A stretch of 64,000 nt of DNA from Ralstonia wenshanensis. GTDB lineage: Bacteria; Pseudomonadota; Gammaproteobacteria; Burkholderiales; Burkholderiaceae. The notes below the pieces were generated by a model, which searched no databases, had not been told where the DNA came from, and saw only the letters and a list, made by a program, of their open reading frames with translations. Made by a program: the position numbers and the translations under genes. The DNA is taken from contig NZ_CP076413.1 in NCBI RefSeq assembly GCF_021173085.1, positions 1,426,001 through 1,490,000 on the forward strand. The letters are read 5' to 3'. Each line of letters starts with the position of its first letter. Position 1 is the first letter of the stretch. This document shows, piece by piece, positions 28,418 to 36,725 of the stretch.

Positions 28418-28480
28418 TATTGACCCACGCCGACCGTGCTTCGTAGGCTGTGCTCCGTTTTCCGACCCAAGGACGAGACC

Positions 28481-29443
28481 ATGCCTCATGACAATCGCCC
28501 CCGTCTCCTAGTAGCGCGACGGGTTCCCGCGGCGGTGGCCGCACGTGCCGAAGCCGAGTTCCACGCGTATGTGACCGACGCCGACATGGACGCGCCGTCC
28601 GTCGTCGACTTCTGCAACCGCCACGAGACGCCGGCTGTGCTGATCGGCAAGAAATCGGGGCTGCAGGCCGAGCACATCGCGGCATTGCCGCCGAGCGTAA
28701 AGATCATCGCGAACGCGAGCGCCGGCTACGACCACATGGACGTGGCGGCCGCGCACGCACGCGGGATCGTCGTCAGCAACGCGCCCGACGCGCTGACGGA
28801 CTGCACTGCCGATTTCACAATGCTGCTGATTCTCGCCGCGTGCCGGCGTGCGTCGGAGTACGAGCGCATCGTACGCGCGGGGTGGGGAAAGTCGTTCGGC
28901 ATGACGGACATGCTTGGCATGCGCGTGAACGGAAAGACGCTAGGGATCGTCGGTTTCGGCCGGATCGGCCGGGCGGTCGCACAGCGTGCGCGCGGCTTCG
29001 GAATGCAGATCCTCTATACGGACCGGCGGCCCGCGCCGCCCGAGGTCGAGGCCGGCGCGCGCTATTGCGCCGATCTCGACACGCTGCTGCCGCAGAGCGA
29101 CATCCTCACGTTGCACGTGCCTGGCGGCAGCACGCCGTTGATGACGCGCCGCGAGTTCGGCTTGTTGCGCGACGGCGCGGTGTTCGTCAACGCAGCGCGC
29201 GGGAGTCTCGTCGACGAGGATGCGCTCTACGATGCGTTGGCGTCGCAGCGACTTTTCGCAGCGGGGCTCGACGTCTATCGGAACGAGCCCAATATCGATC
29301 CGCGCTTTGCAGCACTCGACAATGTGTTTCTGTCGCCGCATATGGCGAGCGCGACGTTCGAGACGCGCGACCAGATGGGTTTTGCCGCGCTCGATAACAT
29401 CGCGGCGGTGCTTGATGGGAGGGCGGCGCCGAATGCGCTGTGA
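28481..29443 (+). CDS. D-isomer-specific 2-hydroxyacid dehydrogenase
   Basis: A 320-residue NAD(P)-dependent reductase of 2-oxoacids such as glyoxylate or hydroxypyruvate. It shows the catalytic Arg in AARGSLVDEDAL, Glu in DVYRNEPNID and His in LSPHMASAT, and the dinucleotide site VGFGRIGRAVAQRARGFG. The start MPHDNRPRLL at 28481 is used; the upstream start at 28436 would overlap promoter sequence. It is divergent from the SDR and shares the repeated operators. Confidence 0.92.
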   Translation: MPHDNRPRLLVARRVPAAVAARAEAEFHAYVTDADMDAPSVVDFCNRHETPAVLIGKKSGLQAEHIAALPPSVKIIANASAGYDHMDVAAAHARGIVVSNAPDALTDCTADFTMLLILAACRRASEYERIVRAGWGKSFGMTDMLGMRVNGKTLGIVGFGRIGRAVAQRARGFGMQILYTDRRPAPPEVEAGARYCADLDTLLPQSDILTLHVPGGSTPLMTRREFGLLRDGAVFVNAARGSLVDEDALYDALASQRLFAAGLDVYRNEPNIDPRFAALDNVFLSPHMASATFETRDQMGFAALDNIAAVLDGRAAPNAL

Positions 29444-29768
29444 AGGCAGCGTGACGGCGTGCTGTGCAACCACTTCGGCCCCGACAAACGGAGCGCTGCC
29501 GCATGCACGTACTGATGCGGCACCCCCTTGGTAGGCACCTTGCGAGCAGCGGTAGATTTCCGGTGCATTGGCTGCGCGGTATGTGGCCAGAGGGTGCCGA
29601 TATCACGTCTTACTCGGGGTCTGCCAAGTTTAGCCTGCTACCGGACGGGCCCCTACGCGAGACGCAGAGAGGGTGTCGGGTTCTATGTATCACGGCGCTT
29701 CGGGGTGCAGTGGCACGCGTGGACAACACATGCCATTTCGCCATGAGAAAAGCTGCCCCGCAGCGTTT
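29444..29768. other. Gene-poor stretch right of the acquired-looking cluster
   Basis: 325 bases with no ORF whose translation looks like a protein and no clear hairpin with a T tract. I found no further copy of the guaA tail here, so the right end of the accessory zone cannot be set from sequence alone. Confidence 0.5.
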
Positions 29769-29981
29769 CTACGCCTCCAGCGACCAGCCCTGGTTGTCCA
29801 CGTTCTTTTCGTCGCGATAGATCCACCGCGCGCCGCATGTGGGGCACGAGAACGTGCTGACGGTGATTGCGCGCGCAGACGGTGACTTGATACGCTGCGT
29901 GTCTGTGATTCTTAGCGAAGCATGGCCTGGCGCGCCGCGTTTATGGAGTTCGATTGCGGCGCAAGCCGAGCAGAGTGTCAT
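29769..29981 (-). CDS. Small zinc-ribbon-like protein
   Basis: A 70-residue ORF with two Cys pairs, CSAC near the N-terminus and CPTC about 40 residues later, then GARWIYRDEKNVDNQGWSLEA. The Cys spacing and the FSCPTCGARW segment look like a zinc ribbon. The composition is protein-like and the surrounding frames are poor, so I regard it as a real gene of unknown function. It is divergent from the cspA leader. Confidence 0.6.
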   Translation of the reverse strand: MTLCSACAAIELHKRGAPGHASLRITDTQRIKSPSARAITVSTFSCPTCGARWIYRDEKNVDNQGWSLEA

Positions 29982-30208
29982 GCCGATGGGTCTCTCAAGG
30001 GAGCATGCTCGCTGTGGCGCGCTGGCTCAGCGGTGGGGAGCAGGGGTGGGCCAAAGGAGCAGCTTATCTAATTATTTGTTGACGCGGGTCTGAAATATCT
30101 GTAGAAACCATCCTCGCAGGATCTTCAAGCAGTTACTCCGATGTTCTGGGTTGTCACACCAAGCGGTGCTTCCTTTGCTCCATGTTTCTTCCTTGATTGT
30201 CGTGCCTG

Positions 30209-30224
30209 ATGAGCACAGGCTCAT
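30209..30224 (+). promoter_or_regulatory. Hairpin in cspA 5' leader
   Basis: ATGAGC-ACAG-GCTCAT, a perfect 6-bp stem 24 bases before the cspA start. The untranslated region before cspA (29982-30248, 267 bases) has no ORF. Long structured leaders are usual for cold-shock genes and control translation by temperature. AGGA at 30237-30240 is the probable ribosome-binding site. Confidence 0.5.
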
Positions 30225-30248
30225 GCAGAACTTTTTAGGATATCCAAC

Positions 30249-30452
30249 ATGGAAACCGGCACAGTAAAGTGGTTCAACGACTCCAAGGGCTTCGGCTTCA
30301 TCACCCCGGACGCAGGCGGCAACGATCTCTTCGCTCACTTCTCTGAAGTTCAGGGCAGCGGGTTCAAGTCCCTCCAAGAGGGCCAGAAGGTTCGCTACGT
30401 TGCAGGCGTTGGCCAAAAGGGTCCGGCTGCTACGAAGATTGAAGCGATCTGA
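30249..30452 (+). CDS. Cold-shock protein, CspA family
   Basis: A 67-residue single cold-shock domain that binds single-stranded RNA/DNA. RNP1 is KGFGFI (residues 15-20) and the RNP2-like motif is DLFAHF. The beginning [21 protein letters not shown] is nearly universal. Several paralogues are usual per genome, so no numbered symbol is given. Confidence 0.97.
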   Translation: METGTVKWFNDSKGFGFITPDAGGNDLFAHFSEVQGSGFKSLQEGQKVRYVAGVGQKGPAATKIEAI

Positions 30453-30470
30453 TCGGTCGCATCTGCCAAG

Positions 30471-30499
30471 AAAAAACCCCGCACTGCGGGGTTTTTTTT
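30471..30499 (+). terminator. Bidirectional rho-independent terminator after cspA
   Basis: AACCCCG / CGGGGTT stem with loop CACTG, preceded by A residues and followed by eight T residues. The flanking A and T tracts let it work for cspA and for the convergent gene ending at 30541. Confidence 0.93.
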
Positions 30500-30540
30500 C
30501 GCGGCTAAACGCACGCGCTGTCGAGTGCTCCGCAGAGCGC

Positions 30541-31185
30541 CTATGCCGCCTGCTTGCGCGGCCGCCGTACCGCGCGAATCTTTCCGGTGGTGCCGCCGCC
30601 GCAGAAGAACTGATCGGCACCGTTCGATTCCAGCCCCGACACAGTGATGCCCGCCGGCATATCAAGCTGCTCCAGCACTTCGCCGGTTTGCGGATCGATA
30701 TGCCGCAACTCGCTCGTATCGCCTTCCCAGGTGGCGTGCCAGAGTTCACCGTCGACCCAGGTGACGCCCGTGACGAACCGGTTGGATTCGATGGTGCGCA
30801 ACACCTTGCCGGTGTCCGGATCGATCTGGCGGATCTTGCGCTCCCGGTAATGACCAACCCACAGCGTCCCTTCGGCCCAGGCGAGGCCTGAATCTCCGCC
30901 CGCGCCTGGCGCGGGAATCGTGGCGAGCACGGTGCCCGTTTGCGGGTCGATCTTCTGGATGCGGTCTTCGGCAATCTGGAACAGATGCCGCCCGTCGAAT
31001 GCGGTGCCGGCATGGGCCGGCACGTCGATGGAGCGCTGCGTCTTACCGCTGTCGGGGTCGAGTTCCTTCAACTGGCCGCCGGCAGCAAACCAGACGTGTT
31101 GACCATCGTAGGTCACGCCGCCGACGTTCTCTGCGCCAGGGAAGGGGCCGTATTCGCGCACGACTTCGGCGGTGGATCGTTTCAT
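30541..31185 (-). CDS. Beta-propeller protein of the glutamine cyclotransferase type
   Basis: A 214-residue protein built of repeated blades. The recurrent motif is IDPDTGKVLRTI (also LDPDSGKTQRSI, IDPQTGTVLATI, IDPQTGEVLEQL), at about 45-residue spacing. It fits the glutaminyl-peptide cyclotransferase/Vgb-like propellers. There is no signal peptide, so it is probably cytoplasmic. Enzyme activity is not certain. It follows the TPR regulator gene by 36 bases and is likely co-transcribed with it. Confidence 0.7.
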   Translation of the reverse strand: MKRSTAEVVREYGPFPGAENVGGVTYDGQHVWFAAGGQLKELDPDSGKTQRSIDVPAHAGTAFDGRHLFQIAEDRIQKIDPQTGTVLATIPAPGAGGDSGLAWAEGTLWVGHYRERKIRQIDPDTGKVLRTIESNRFVTGVTWVDGELWHATWEGDTSELRHIDPQTGEVLEQLDMPAGITVSGLESNGADQFFCGGGTTGKIRAVRRPRKQAA

Positions 31186-31221
31186 GTTGGGCTCGCTGGA
31201 ATCGGTTGTGGAGTCTTCATC

Positions 31222-32442
31222 CTAGTCACTTGGCAGCGGCGCGGGGAGTAACAAGGTGGTCGCGAATCCAGGTACCGGAGGCGTCACCCATCGGCGCGCG
31301 CGGCCGCGTCCGAAAAACTGCACCTTGCCGGCGGCTGCCAATGCGTCGAGCGCGCGCTGTACGGTGCGCTGGCTGGCCCCAAGCGCCAGCGCCAATGCGG
31401 AGCTGGACCACGATTCCCCATCGGCCAGACAGGCCAACACGGCGGCGTATTGCTCATCGACGGGTTGCGCGAGCACGACCACGCGCTGTGTCGCGTGCGT
31501 TTGCAGTGCGAATCCGTGTCGGGTTGCTTTGATCGTGCCCAACGCACCCAGCGCGGTGCGCAAGCGTCCGATCTCTACGCGCAGGCGCACGCGGTGCGAT
31601 TCGTCCGGATGCCGGGTGCGGAATGCTCGGGTGATGAGGGTGTCTCTGGGCATGTCTTCCGGCCACGCTTCGGCCAGTGCACGTACCAACGTGAACAGCA
31701 CCGGCCGCTTGGCGAGCGAGACAACCGTATCGGCCTGCCGGATGGCGAGCCGGCACGCATCTACAACGAGTGCGTCTGATGCAAAGAGGGCTTCGACATC
31801 TTCAAGGCGCAGAACGCGCTCCTCGCCGCGTGAGACCAGCCGCGCGGCCGGTGCGCGCAGTGCAAGGGCGGCGCGTTCGACTTCGGCGGTGAGCGTCGGG
31901 ATGCCGGCCTGGCGCGCCGCGAGATCGGCGTCGGCCAGAGCGGCGCGCGCGGCGGCCGTCTGTAAGCGCCGGATCGCAATGCCCGCGACGACAAGCGCGT
32001 GAGCCGCCCGCAATACCGGCGGAAGATGCGCCGGGTTGAGCGCCGCGAGGGCGGCCTCTGCATCGTCCAGGCGCCCGATTAGCAGAAGACGGCGGATGCT
32101 GAGATACCGCGCGTGCGCAGCGTTGATGTGATCGCCATGGGCTTCAAGCGTGGCGCGTGCCGTGTCGAGGGTTTTTTCGGGCCAGCCAAGATCGCGCGAA
32201 GCGAGGGCGACTTCGGCTTCAGCGACGATGCAGCGAGCGCGTGCCACGGCCTCGCGTGAGCCGAACGCACGGGCTGCGCGACGCAGCAACAGCTTGGCCC
32301 GCGCCAGGTCACCGAGCTGTGCCATGGCGATGCCGCGCAGTGCGAGTGCTGGCGCGTCGTCACGCAAGGCGACGCGGTTCAGCGCTCCGAATGGGTCACC
32401 GGCAGCGAGTGCGCGCGCTGCAGCCGTGATCAATGAATCCAT
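31222..32442 (-). CDS. Regulator with N-terminal TPR-like repeats and C-terminal winged helices
   Basis: A 406-residue protein. Residues 1-190 are Ala/Leu-rich helical repeats (ARAKLLLRRAARAF, RLDDAEAALAALN) resembling TPRs. Residues 250-310 look like an OmpR-type winged helix (FRTRHPDESHRVRLRVEIGRLRTALG). A second helix-turn-helix near 345-385 reads SSSALALALGASQRTVQRALDALAAAGKV. The ligand is unknown. It is divergent from the DUF899 gene across 87 bases and may control both that gene and its own operon with the propeller gene. Confidence 0.7.
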   Translation of the reverse strand: MDSLITAAARALAAGDPFGALNRVALRDDAPALALRGIAMAQLGDLARAKLLLRRAARAFGSREAVARARCIVAEAEVALASRDLGWPEKTLDTARATLEAHGDHINAAHARYLSIRRLLLIGRLDDAEAALAALNPAHLPPVLRAAHALVVAGIAIRRLQTAAARAALADADLAARQAGIPTLTAEVERAALALRAPAARLVSRGEERVLRLEDVEALFASDALVVDACRLAIRQADTVVSLAKRPVLFTLVRALAEAWPEDMPRDTLITRAFRTRHPDESHRVRLRVEIGRLRTALGALGTIKATRHGFALQTHATQRVVVLAQPVDEQYAAVLACLADGESWSSSALALALGASQRTVQRALDALAAAGKVQFFGRGRARRWVTPPVPGFATTLLLPAPLPSD

Positions 32443-32529
32443 TCGAATCCCGCCACACTTGTCACTCCCGCCGTTTGAGGTCGGCGCCTAATCTAGCACA
32501 CGACCACTCACCCAAAAACGGAGGCAAGC

Positions 32530-33300
32530 ATGAGTGCAACACACCCCACAGCAACCCGCGCAACCTGGCTGGCAGAGCGCATTGAACTGCTCAAGGCGGA
32601 GAAGGAACTCACCCGCCGCAGCGACGAGTTGGCTCGCCGCAGACAGACGCTGCCCTGGGTTCGCGTCGACAAAACGTATCGCTTTGAAACGGAGAACGGA
32701 AGCGCCACGTTGAGCGATCTTTTCGGCGGGCGATCGCAACTGCTGGTCTATCACTTCATGTTCGGGCCGGACTACAAGGCGGGCTGCCCCTCGTGCTCGA
32801 TGATTGCCGATGGCTTTGACGGCTTTGTCACGCATCTGGCGAACCACGACGTGACGTTGATGGCGGTGTCGCGCGGGCCGCTGGCCAAGTTGATCGAGTA
32901 TCGCGAGCGAATGGGCTGGAGCTTTCCGTGGGCGTCATCAGTCGGCAGCGATTTCAACTACGACTTCAACGTCTCGATCACGGAAGACCAGCAGCGCGCA
33001 GGCAGTGCCGACTACAACTACGTGCGCGGCAGCCACGTGATGGATGCATCGGACTTGCCCGAACCCGTGCAGCAGTTCGCCAGCATGTGCGGCACCGATG
33101 CGCCCACCTATGTGCGCGACCGGCCCGGCATGAGCGCCTTCGTGCTGGAAGATGGCGTCGTGTACCACACGTATTCCACCTACGCGCGTGGGCTCGACGG
33201 TTTGTGGGGTGCATACCAGTGGCTGGACCGCGCGCCGCTCGGCCGCAACGAAACCGGTGTCTGGTGGCGTCGCCATGACGAGTACGCTCAGCAGCGTTGA
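32530..33300 (+). CDS. DUF899 thioredoxin-like protein
   Basis: A 256-residue member of the DUF899 family, a thioredoxin-like fold. It has the typical YHFMFGPDYKAGCPSCSMIADG block with a CPSC pair at about residues 85-88, and the tail DGLWGAYQWLDRAPLGRNE. The function is unknown; redox or peroxide chemistry is suggested by the CxxC. GGAGG at 32520-32524 gives a strong start. The gene overlaps the following DUF2182 gene by 26 bases, so the two proteins may act together. Confidence 0.88.
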   Translation: MSATHPTATRATWLAERIELLKAEKELTRRSDELARRRQTLPWVRVDKTYRFETENGSATLSDLFGGRSQLLVYHFMFGPDYKAGCPSCSMIADGFDGFVTHLANHDVTLMAVSRGPLAKLIEYRERMGWSFPWASSVGSDFNYDFNVSITEDQQRAGSADYNYVRGSHVMDASDLPEPVQQFASMCGTDAPTYVRDRPGMSAFVLEDGVVYHTYSTYARGLDGLWGAYQWLDRAPLGRNETGVWWRRHDEYAQQR

Positions 33301-34048
33301 GGTGTCGCGCGAGCAGGCAGTGTCCGAGCGCGGTTTCCTGGCCGTCTCGGCACTGCTGTTCATCTCCAGCGCAACGGCGACGGTGGTGTGGTGCAACGCC
33401 ATGCCGGCCATGACGGAAATGCCGATGGCCTGGATGCCGATGTGCGGTCAGACGTGGCAGAGCTTTGCCGCGTCGTTCATCGGCATGTGGACGGTGATGA
33501 TGACGGCGATGATGCTGCCGTCATTGCTGCCGATGCTGCGGCGGTATCGCGTTGCGCTTCATGTGGCGGGCAAGCCGAATGTTGATGCGCACACCGCGTT
33601 GGCAGGCACGGCGTACTTTGCCGTGTGGGGGCTGATCGGCGCGATGGTCTTTGCGCTGAGTGCGGCGTTGGCCCAGCTCGAAATGACATGGCCTGTGCTG
33701 ACACGTGTGGCGCCGGTTGCAAGCGGCGCGGTGGTTTTGGCAGCCGGCACATTGCAGTTCAGCGCATGGAAGGCGCGGCAGCTCGCGATGTGCCGCGCAC
33801 GGCCAGCGCCTGGGGGCGATGCGTGGCGATTTGGCTTGCGCCTCGGCCTGCGCTGCGCCGCGTCGTGCGCTGGCCTGACTGCAATTCTGTTGGTGACCGG
33901 CGTCATGGATCTGCGTGCAATGGCGGTCGTGTCAGCGGCGATCACGCTTGAGCGCCTGGCATCTGCGGGACAGCGTATGGCCCGCTACATTGGCGTCGTT
34001 GCGATCGGGGCAGGATTGCTGTTGATGCTGCGTGCCGCATTGCCTTGA
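33275..34048 (+). CDS. DUF2182 integral membrane protein
   Basis: A 257-residue membrane protein with about six hydrophobic segments. The DUF2182 signature is rich in Met (MPAMTEMPMAWMP; WTVMMTAMMLPSLLPMLRRY) and could bind a metal such as copper. The start MTSTLSSVEV at 33275 lies inside the DUF899 gene. Members of this family are called predicted metal-binding membrane proteins; the role is not proven. Confidence 0.82.
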   Translation: MTSTLSSVEVSREQAVSERGFLAVSALLFISSATATVVWCNAMPAMTEMPMAWMPMCGQTWQSFAASFIGMWTVMMTAMMLPSLLPMLRRYRVALHVAGKPNVDAHTALAGTAYFAVWGLIGAMVFALSAALAQLEMTWPVLTRVAPVASGAVVLAAGTLQFSAWKARQLAMCRARPAPGGDAWRFGLRLGLRCAASCAGLTAILLVTGVMDLRAMAVVSAAITLERLASAGQRMARYIGVVAIGAGLLLMLRAALP

Positions 34049-34067
34049 GGCGTGCCGAGTACCCGCC

Positions 34068-35579
34068 TTACATCACCGCGCCAAGCTGCCACGGCACGAA
34101 CTCGTTGTCGCCAAGACCATTGAGTTCGCTCTTGGAGCGGGTGCCGGAGGCAGTGGCCAGCATCAGCTGGAACAGCGCCTCGCCGGCTTGCGCGATGCTG
34201 AGGCGGCCATCGACGATGCCGCCGCAGTCGTAGTCCATGTCCAGTTCCATGTGCCGATAGAGCGTGCTGTTGGTGGCAAGCTTCAAGGAGGGCACCGGTT
34301 TGCAGCCGTAGGTGGAGCCCCGGCCCGTTGTGAAGCAGATCAGGTTGGCACCGCCGGCGACCTGGCCCGTGGCCGAGACCGGGTCGTAGCCGGGCGTGTC
34401 CATAAAGACGAGGCCGTGCGTCTGCACCGGCTGGGCGTATTCATACACGGCCATCAGGCCGCTGCTGCCGCCTTTGGCGACCGCGCCGAGGGATTTTTCC
34501 AGGATGGTCGTGACGCCGCCGGCCTTGTTGCCGGGCGAAGGGTTGTTGTTCATGTCGGCGCCCAGCGTGCTGGTGTAGTGCTCCCACCAGGCCAACCGTT
34601 GCATCAACGCGTCGGCCACGGCAGGCATTGCAGCGCGCGCAGTCAACAGGTGTTCTGCGCCATAGATCTCGGGCGTTTCGGATAGCAATGCGGTGCCCCC
34701 GTGTCGCACCAGCAGATCCACCGCCGCGCCCAGTGCGGGGTTGGCGCTGATGCCCGAGTAGCCGTCCGACCCACCGCACTGCAGCCCCACCGTGAGGTGG
34801 CTTGCCGGGACGGTGCTGCGTTGTGCCTGATTCGCGATCGGCAGCATGTCGCGCAGCATGGACAGGCCGGCCGCAATCGCCTCGCGCGTGCCGCCTTCTT
34901 CCTGGATCGTGAGCGATGCGAACAGGCCCGGTGTGCGGGCGCCCAACATCTGGACGAGCGGTGCAACCTGGTTGACTTCGCAACCGAGGCCAACGATCAG
35001 CACGCCGGCAAAGTTGGGGTGGTCGGCGTAGCCGCGCAGCGTGCGCTGCAGCAGTTCCAACCCCTCGCCATTGCCGGCCATGCCGCAGCCGCTGCCGTGT
35101 GTGATGGCAACAACGCCGTCCACATTGGGAAACGCGGCCGCCTCTGCCTGCGCCGCTTGCACGATATGCCGGCACACGGTGGCCGAGCAATTCACGCTGG
35201 AGATGACGCCAATGAAATTGCGCGTGCCCACGCGGCCATCCGCCCGCACGTAGCCTTCGAACGTGGCAGGTGTGTCGACGGGGATGGTGGAGCGATACGC
35301 GTGGCCCACAGCGTGCTGGGCAGACGAGTGCGCCATACCGATGTTGTGCACATGCACGTGCTCACCCGCACGGATGGGCGCCGTGGCCACGCCGATGACC
35401 TGCCCATATTTGTGCACCGGCTGGCCCACTGCGATGTCGCGCAATGCGACCTTGTGGCCGGCGGGAATGGCGTCGCGGGTGGTCAACCCGGCGTTGAGTG
35501 CCGCGCCGGGCGCGAGCGCCACACGCGCGACGGCTACGTCGTCGTCGGGGGCAAGAAGAATGAGGGATGCGTCGGACAT
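34068..35579 (-). CDS. uxaA: Altronate dehydratase (UxaA family)
   Basis: Dehydrates D-altronate to 2-keto-3-deoxy-D-gluconate. It has 503 residues (E. coli 495). The N-terminal SAF domain (VALAPGAALNAGLTTRDAIPAGHKVALRDI) is joined to the large catalytic domain with GYVRADGRVGTRNFIGV, THGSGCGM, GLGCEVNQ and LQCGGSDGYSGI. These Cys and His residues would bind the metal. The start MSDASLILLAP at 35579 is chosen. Only 14 bases separate it from the upstream reductase gene. A galactarate dehydratase-like specificity cannot be excluded. Confidence 0.9.
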   Translation of the reverse strand: MSDASLILLAPDDDVAVARVALAPGAALNAGLTTRDAIPAGHKVALRDIAVGQPVHKYGQVIGVATAPIRAGEHVHVHNIGMAHSSAQHAVGHAYRSTIPVDTPATFEGYVRADGRVGTRNFIGVISSVNCSATVCRHIVQAAQAEAAAFPNVDGVVAITHGSGCGMAGNGEGLELLQRTLRGYADHPNFAGVLIVGLGCEVNQVAPLVQMLGARTPGLFASLTIQEEGGTREAIAAGLSMLRDMLPIANQAQRSTVPASHLTVGLQCGGSDGYSGISANPALGAAVDLLVRHGGTALLSETPEIYGAEHLLTARAAMPAVADALMQRLAWWEHYTSTLGADMNNNPSPGNKAGGVTTILEKSLGAVAKGGSSGLMAVYEYAQPVQTHGLVFMDTPGYDPVSATGQVAGGANLICFTTGRGSTYGCKPVPSLKLATNSTLYRHMELDMDYDCGGIVDGRLSIAQAGEALFQLMLATASGTRSKSELNGLGDNEFVPWQLGAVM

Positions 35580-35593
35580 GGTGCTTTGCGGGT

Positions 35594-36721
35594 TCAATAC
35601 GGGTTGGCCAGCGCGGCGTTCAGGCGCGGCTGGGCGAGGTGCAAGCCCAACTGCCGCGCGAGCGCGACGATGGGCGCCAGACGCCGCTGCTTTTTCTGCG
35701 CGTGGTTCTGCGCGATGTCGGCAAGGCGGTGGGCAAGGTAGGGGTTCAATAGCCTTTCGCGCAGCGAGACGAGATAGGCCTCGGCCGCCTCGCGCTTGCC
35801 GAGGGCTGCAAATACGGGAACGATCTCGTCGCGCCACAGTGCTTCCAGCGCCGGGCGCAGGTGCGGGTCTTCCATGGCCTGCACGACGGTCATATCGGCG
35901 GGATGCGCATCTTCGCGCCAACGCTCGGCCAGAAAGGTGTGGCCTGCGTTGAGCAGAAAGAGCTTGAGGCGCTCGTGATGATCGAGTTCATCTGTCAGCA
36001 CGATGGCCGGGTGCGTGCAGGGCAGCACCAGCCCCGGGCGGCGCTCGATGGCCCACAGCGCGTACGGCTCCGCCACGGCGCCCACGGGGAGCAATGCCTC
36101 CGAGACGATGCGGTCTACGAGCGAGTTGGCCCACACGCAATGCGTGCGCAGCCAATCGATGAAAGCGGCGGGCAGCGCCCACTGTTGCGCCAGCGCGCAG
36201 ACCGTCGCGCACAGCGTGTCGCCATTGCGCTCGATCAGTTCGCACGGAAACAGTGAGAGCGGTGCCTTCGGCTGTCGCAGCCAGCGGCCGAGCAGCAGCG
36301 CCACCAGTTTCGCGGGGAAGCTGCGCGGCACGCGCGATGGCTGCTGTATCAAGCTGGCATCATCGCGTGGGTCCAACAGGTAGCCCTGGTCGGCGGTGTT
36401 GGACACCACGACCCGCACCTCCGTTGCCATGAGGTCACGCAGTTGTTCCCAGTCGGCCTCGGCCTGCAGGGCGCGCCGCACGGCACGGCAGGTGACGGTC
36501 TGGTCAACGGGTGTGCCGTCTCGCAAGCCGCGAATGCGCACCGGATAGCCCGCGCCGCCTGCCAGTGCCGCCACACGTGCAGCGCTGGCCGGGCTGGACG
36601 TGGTCTGTACGACCGTGATGCCGCCCAGCGCGTGGCCTGCATCGAGCGCTTCCGACACGAACAAGTCGACGTGCGCCTGCAGGAAGCGGCTCGTGCCGAA
36701 CTGGAGGATCGGCTCGGTCAT
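35594..36721 (-). CDS. uxaB: Tagaturonate reductase-like mannitol dehydrogenase-family protein
   Basis: A 375-residue NAD-dependent long-chain polyol dehydrogenase. FGTSRFLQAHVDLFVSEA begins the Rossmann domain, and KLFLLNAGHTFLAERW holds the conserved Lys and His of the active site. By family and by its place next to uxaA it should reduce D-tagaturonate to D-altronate, although fructuronate reductase is a close alternative. It is somewhat shorter than E. coli UxaB (483). Four bases separate it from the alcohol dehydrogenase gene. Confidence 0.8.
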   Translation of the reverse strand: MTEPILQFGTSRFLQAHVDLFVSEALDAGHALGGITVVQTTSSPASAARVAALAGGAGYPVRIRGLRDGTPVDQTVTCRAVRRALQAEADWEQLRDLMATEVRVVVSNTADQGYLLDPRDDASLIQQPSRVPRSFPAKLVALLLGRWLRQPKAPLSLFPCELIERNGDTLCATVCALAQQWALPAAFIDWLRTHCVWANSLVDRIVSEALLPVGAVAEPYALWAIERRPGLVLPCTHPAIVLTDELDHHERLKLFLLNAGHTFLAERWREDAHPADMTVVQAMEDPHLRPALEALWRDEIVPVFAALGKREAAEAYLVSLRERLLNPYLAHRLADIAQNHAQKKQRRLAPIVALARQLGLHLAQPRLNAALANPY

Positions 36722-36725
36722 GCGC

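Noticed and set aside
24003-29768. A second tandem integration at guaA covering the whole 24-29 kb cluster
   Set aside because: No third copy of the guaA tail, integrase or TTGGACA doublet was found to the right. The idea remains possible but lacks direct support.
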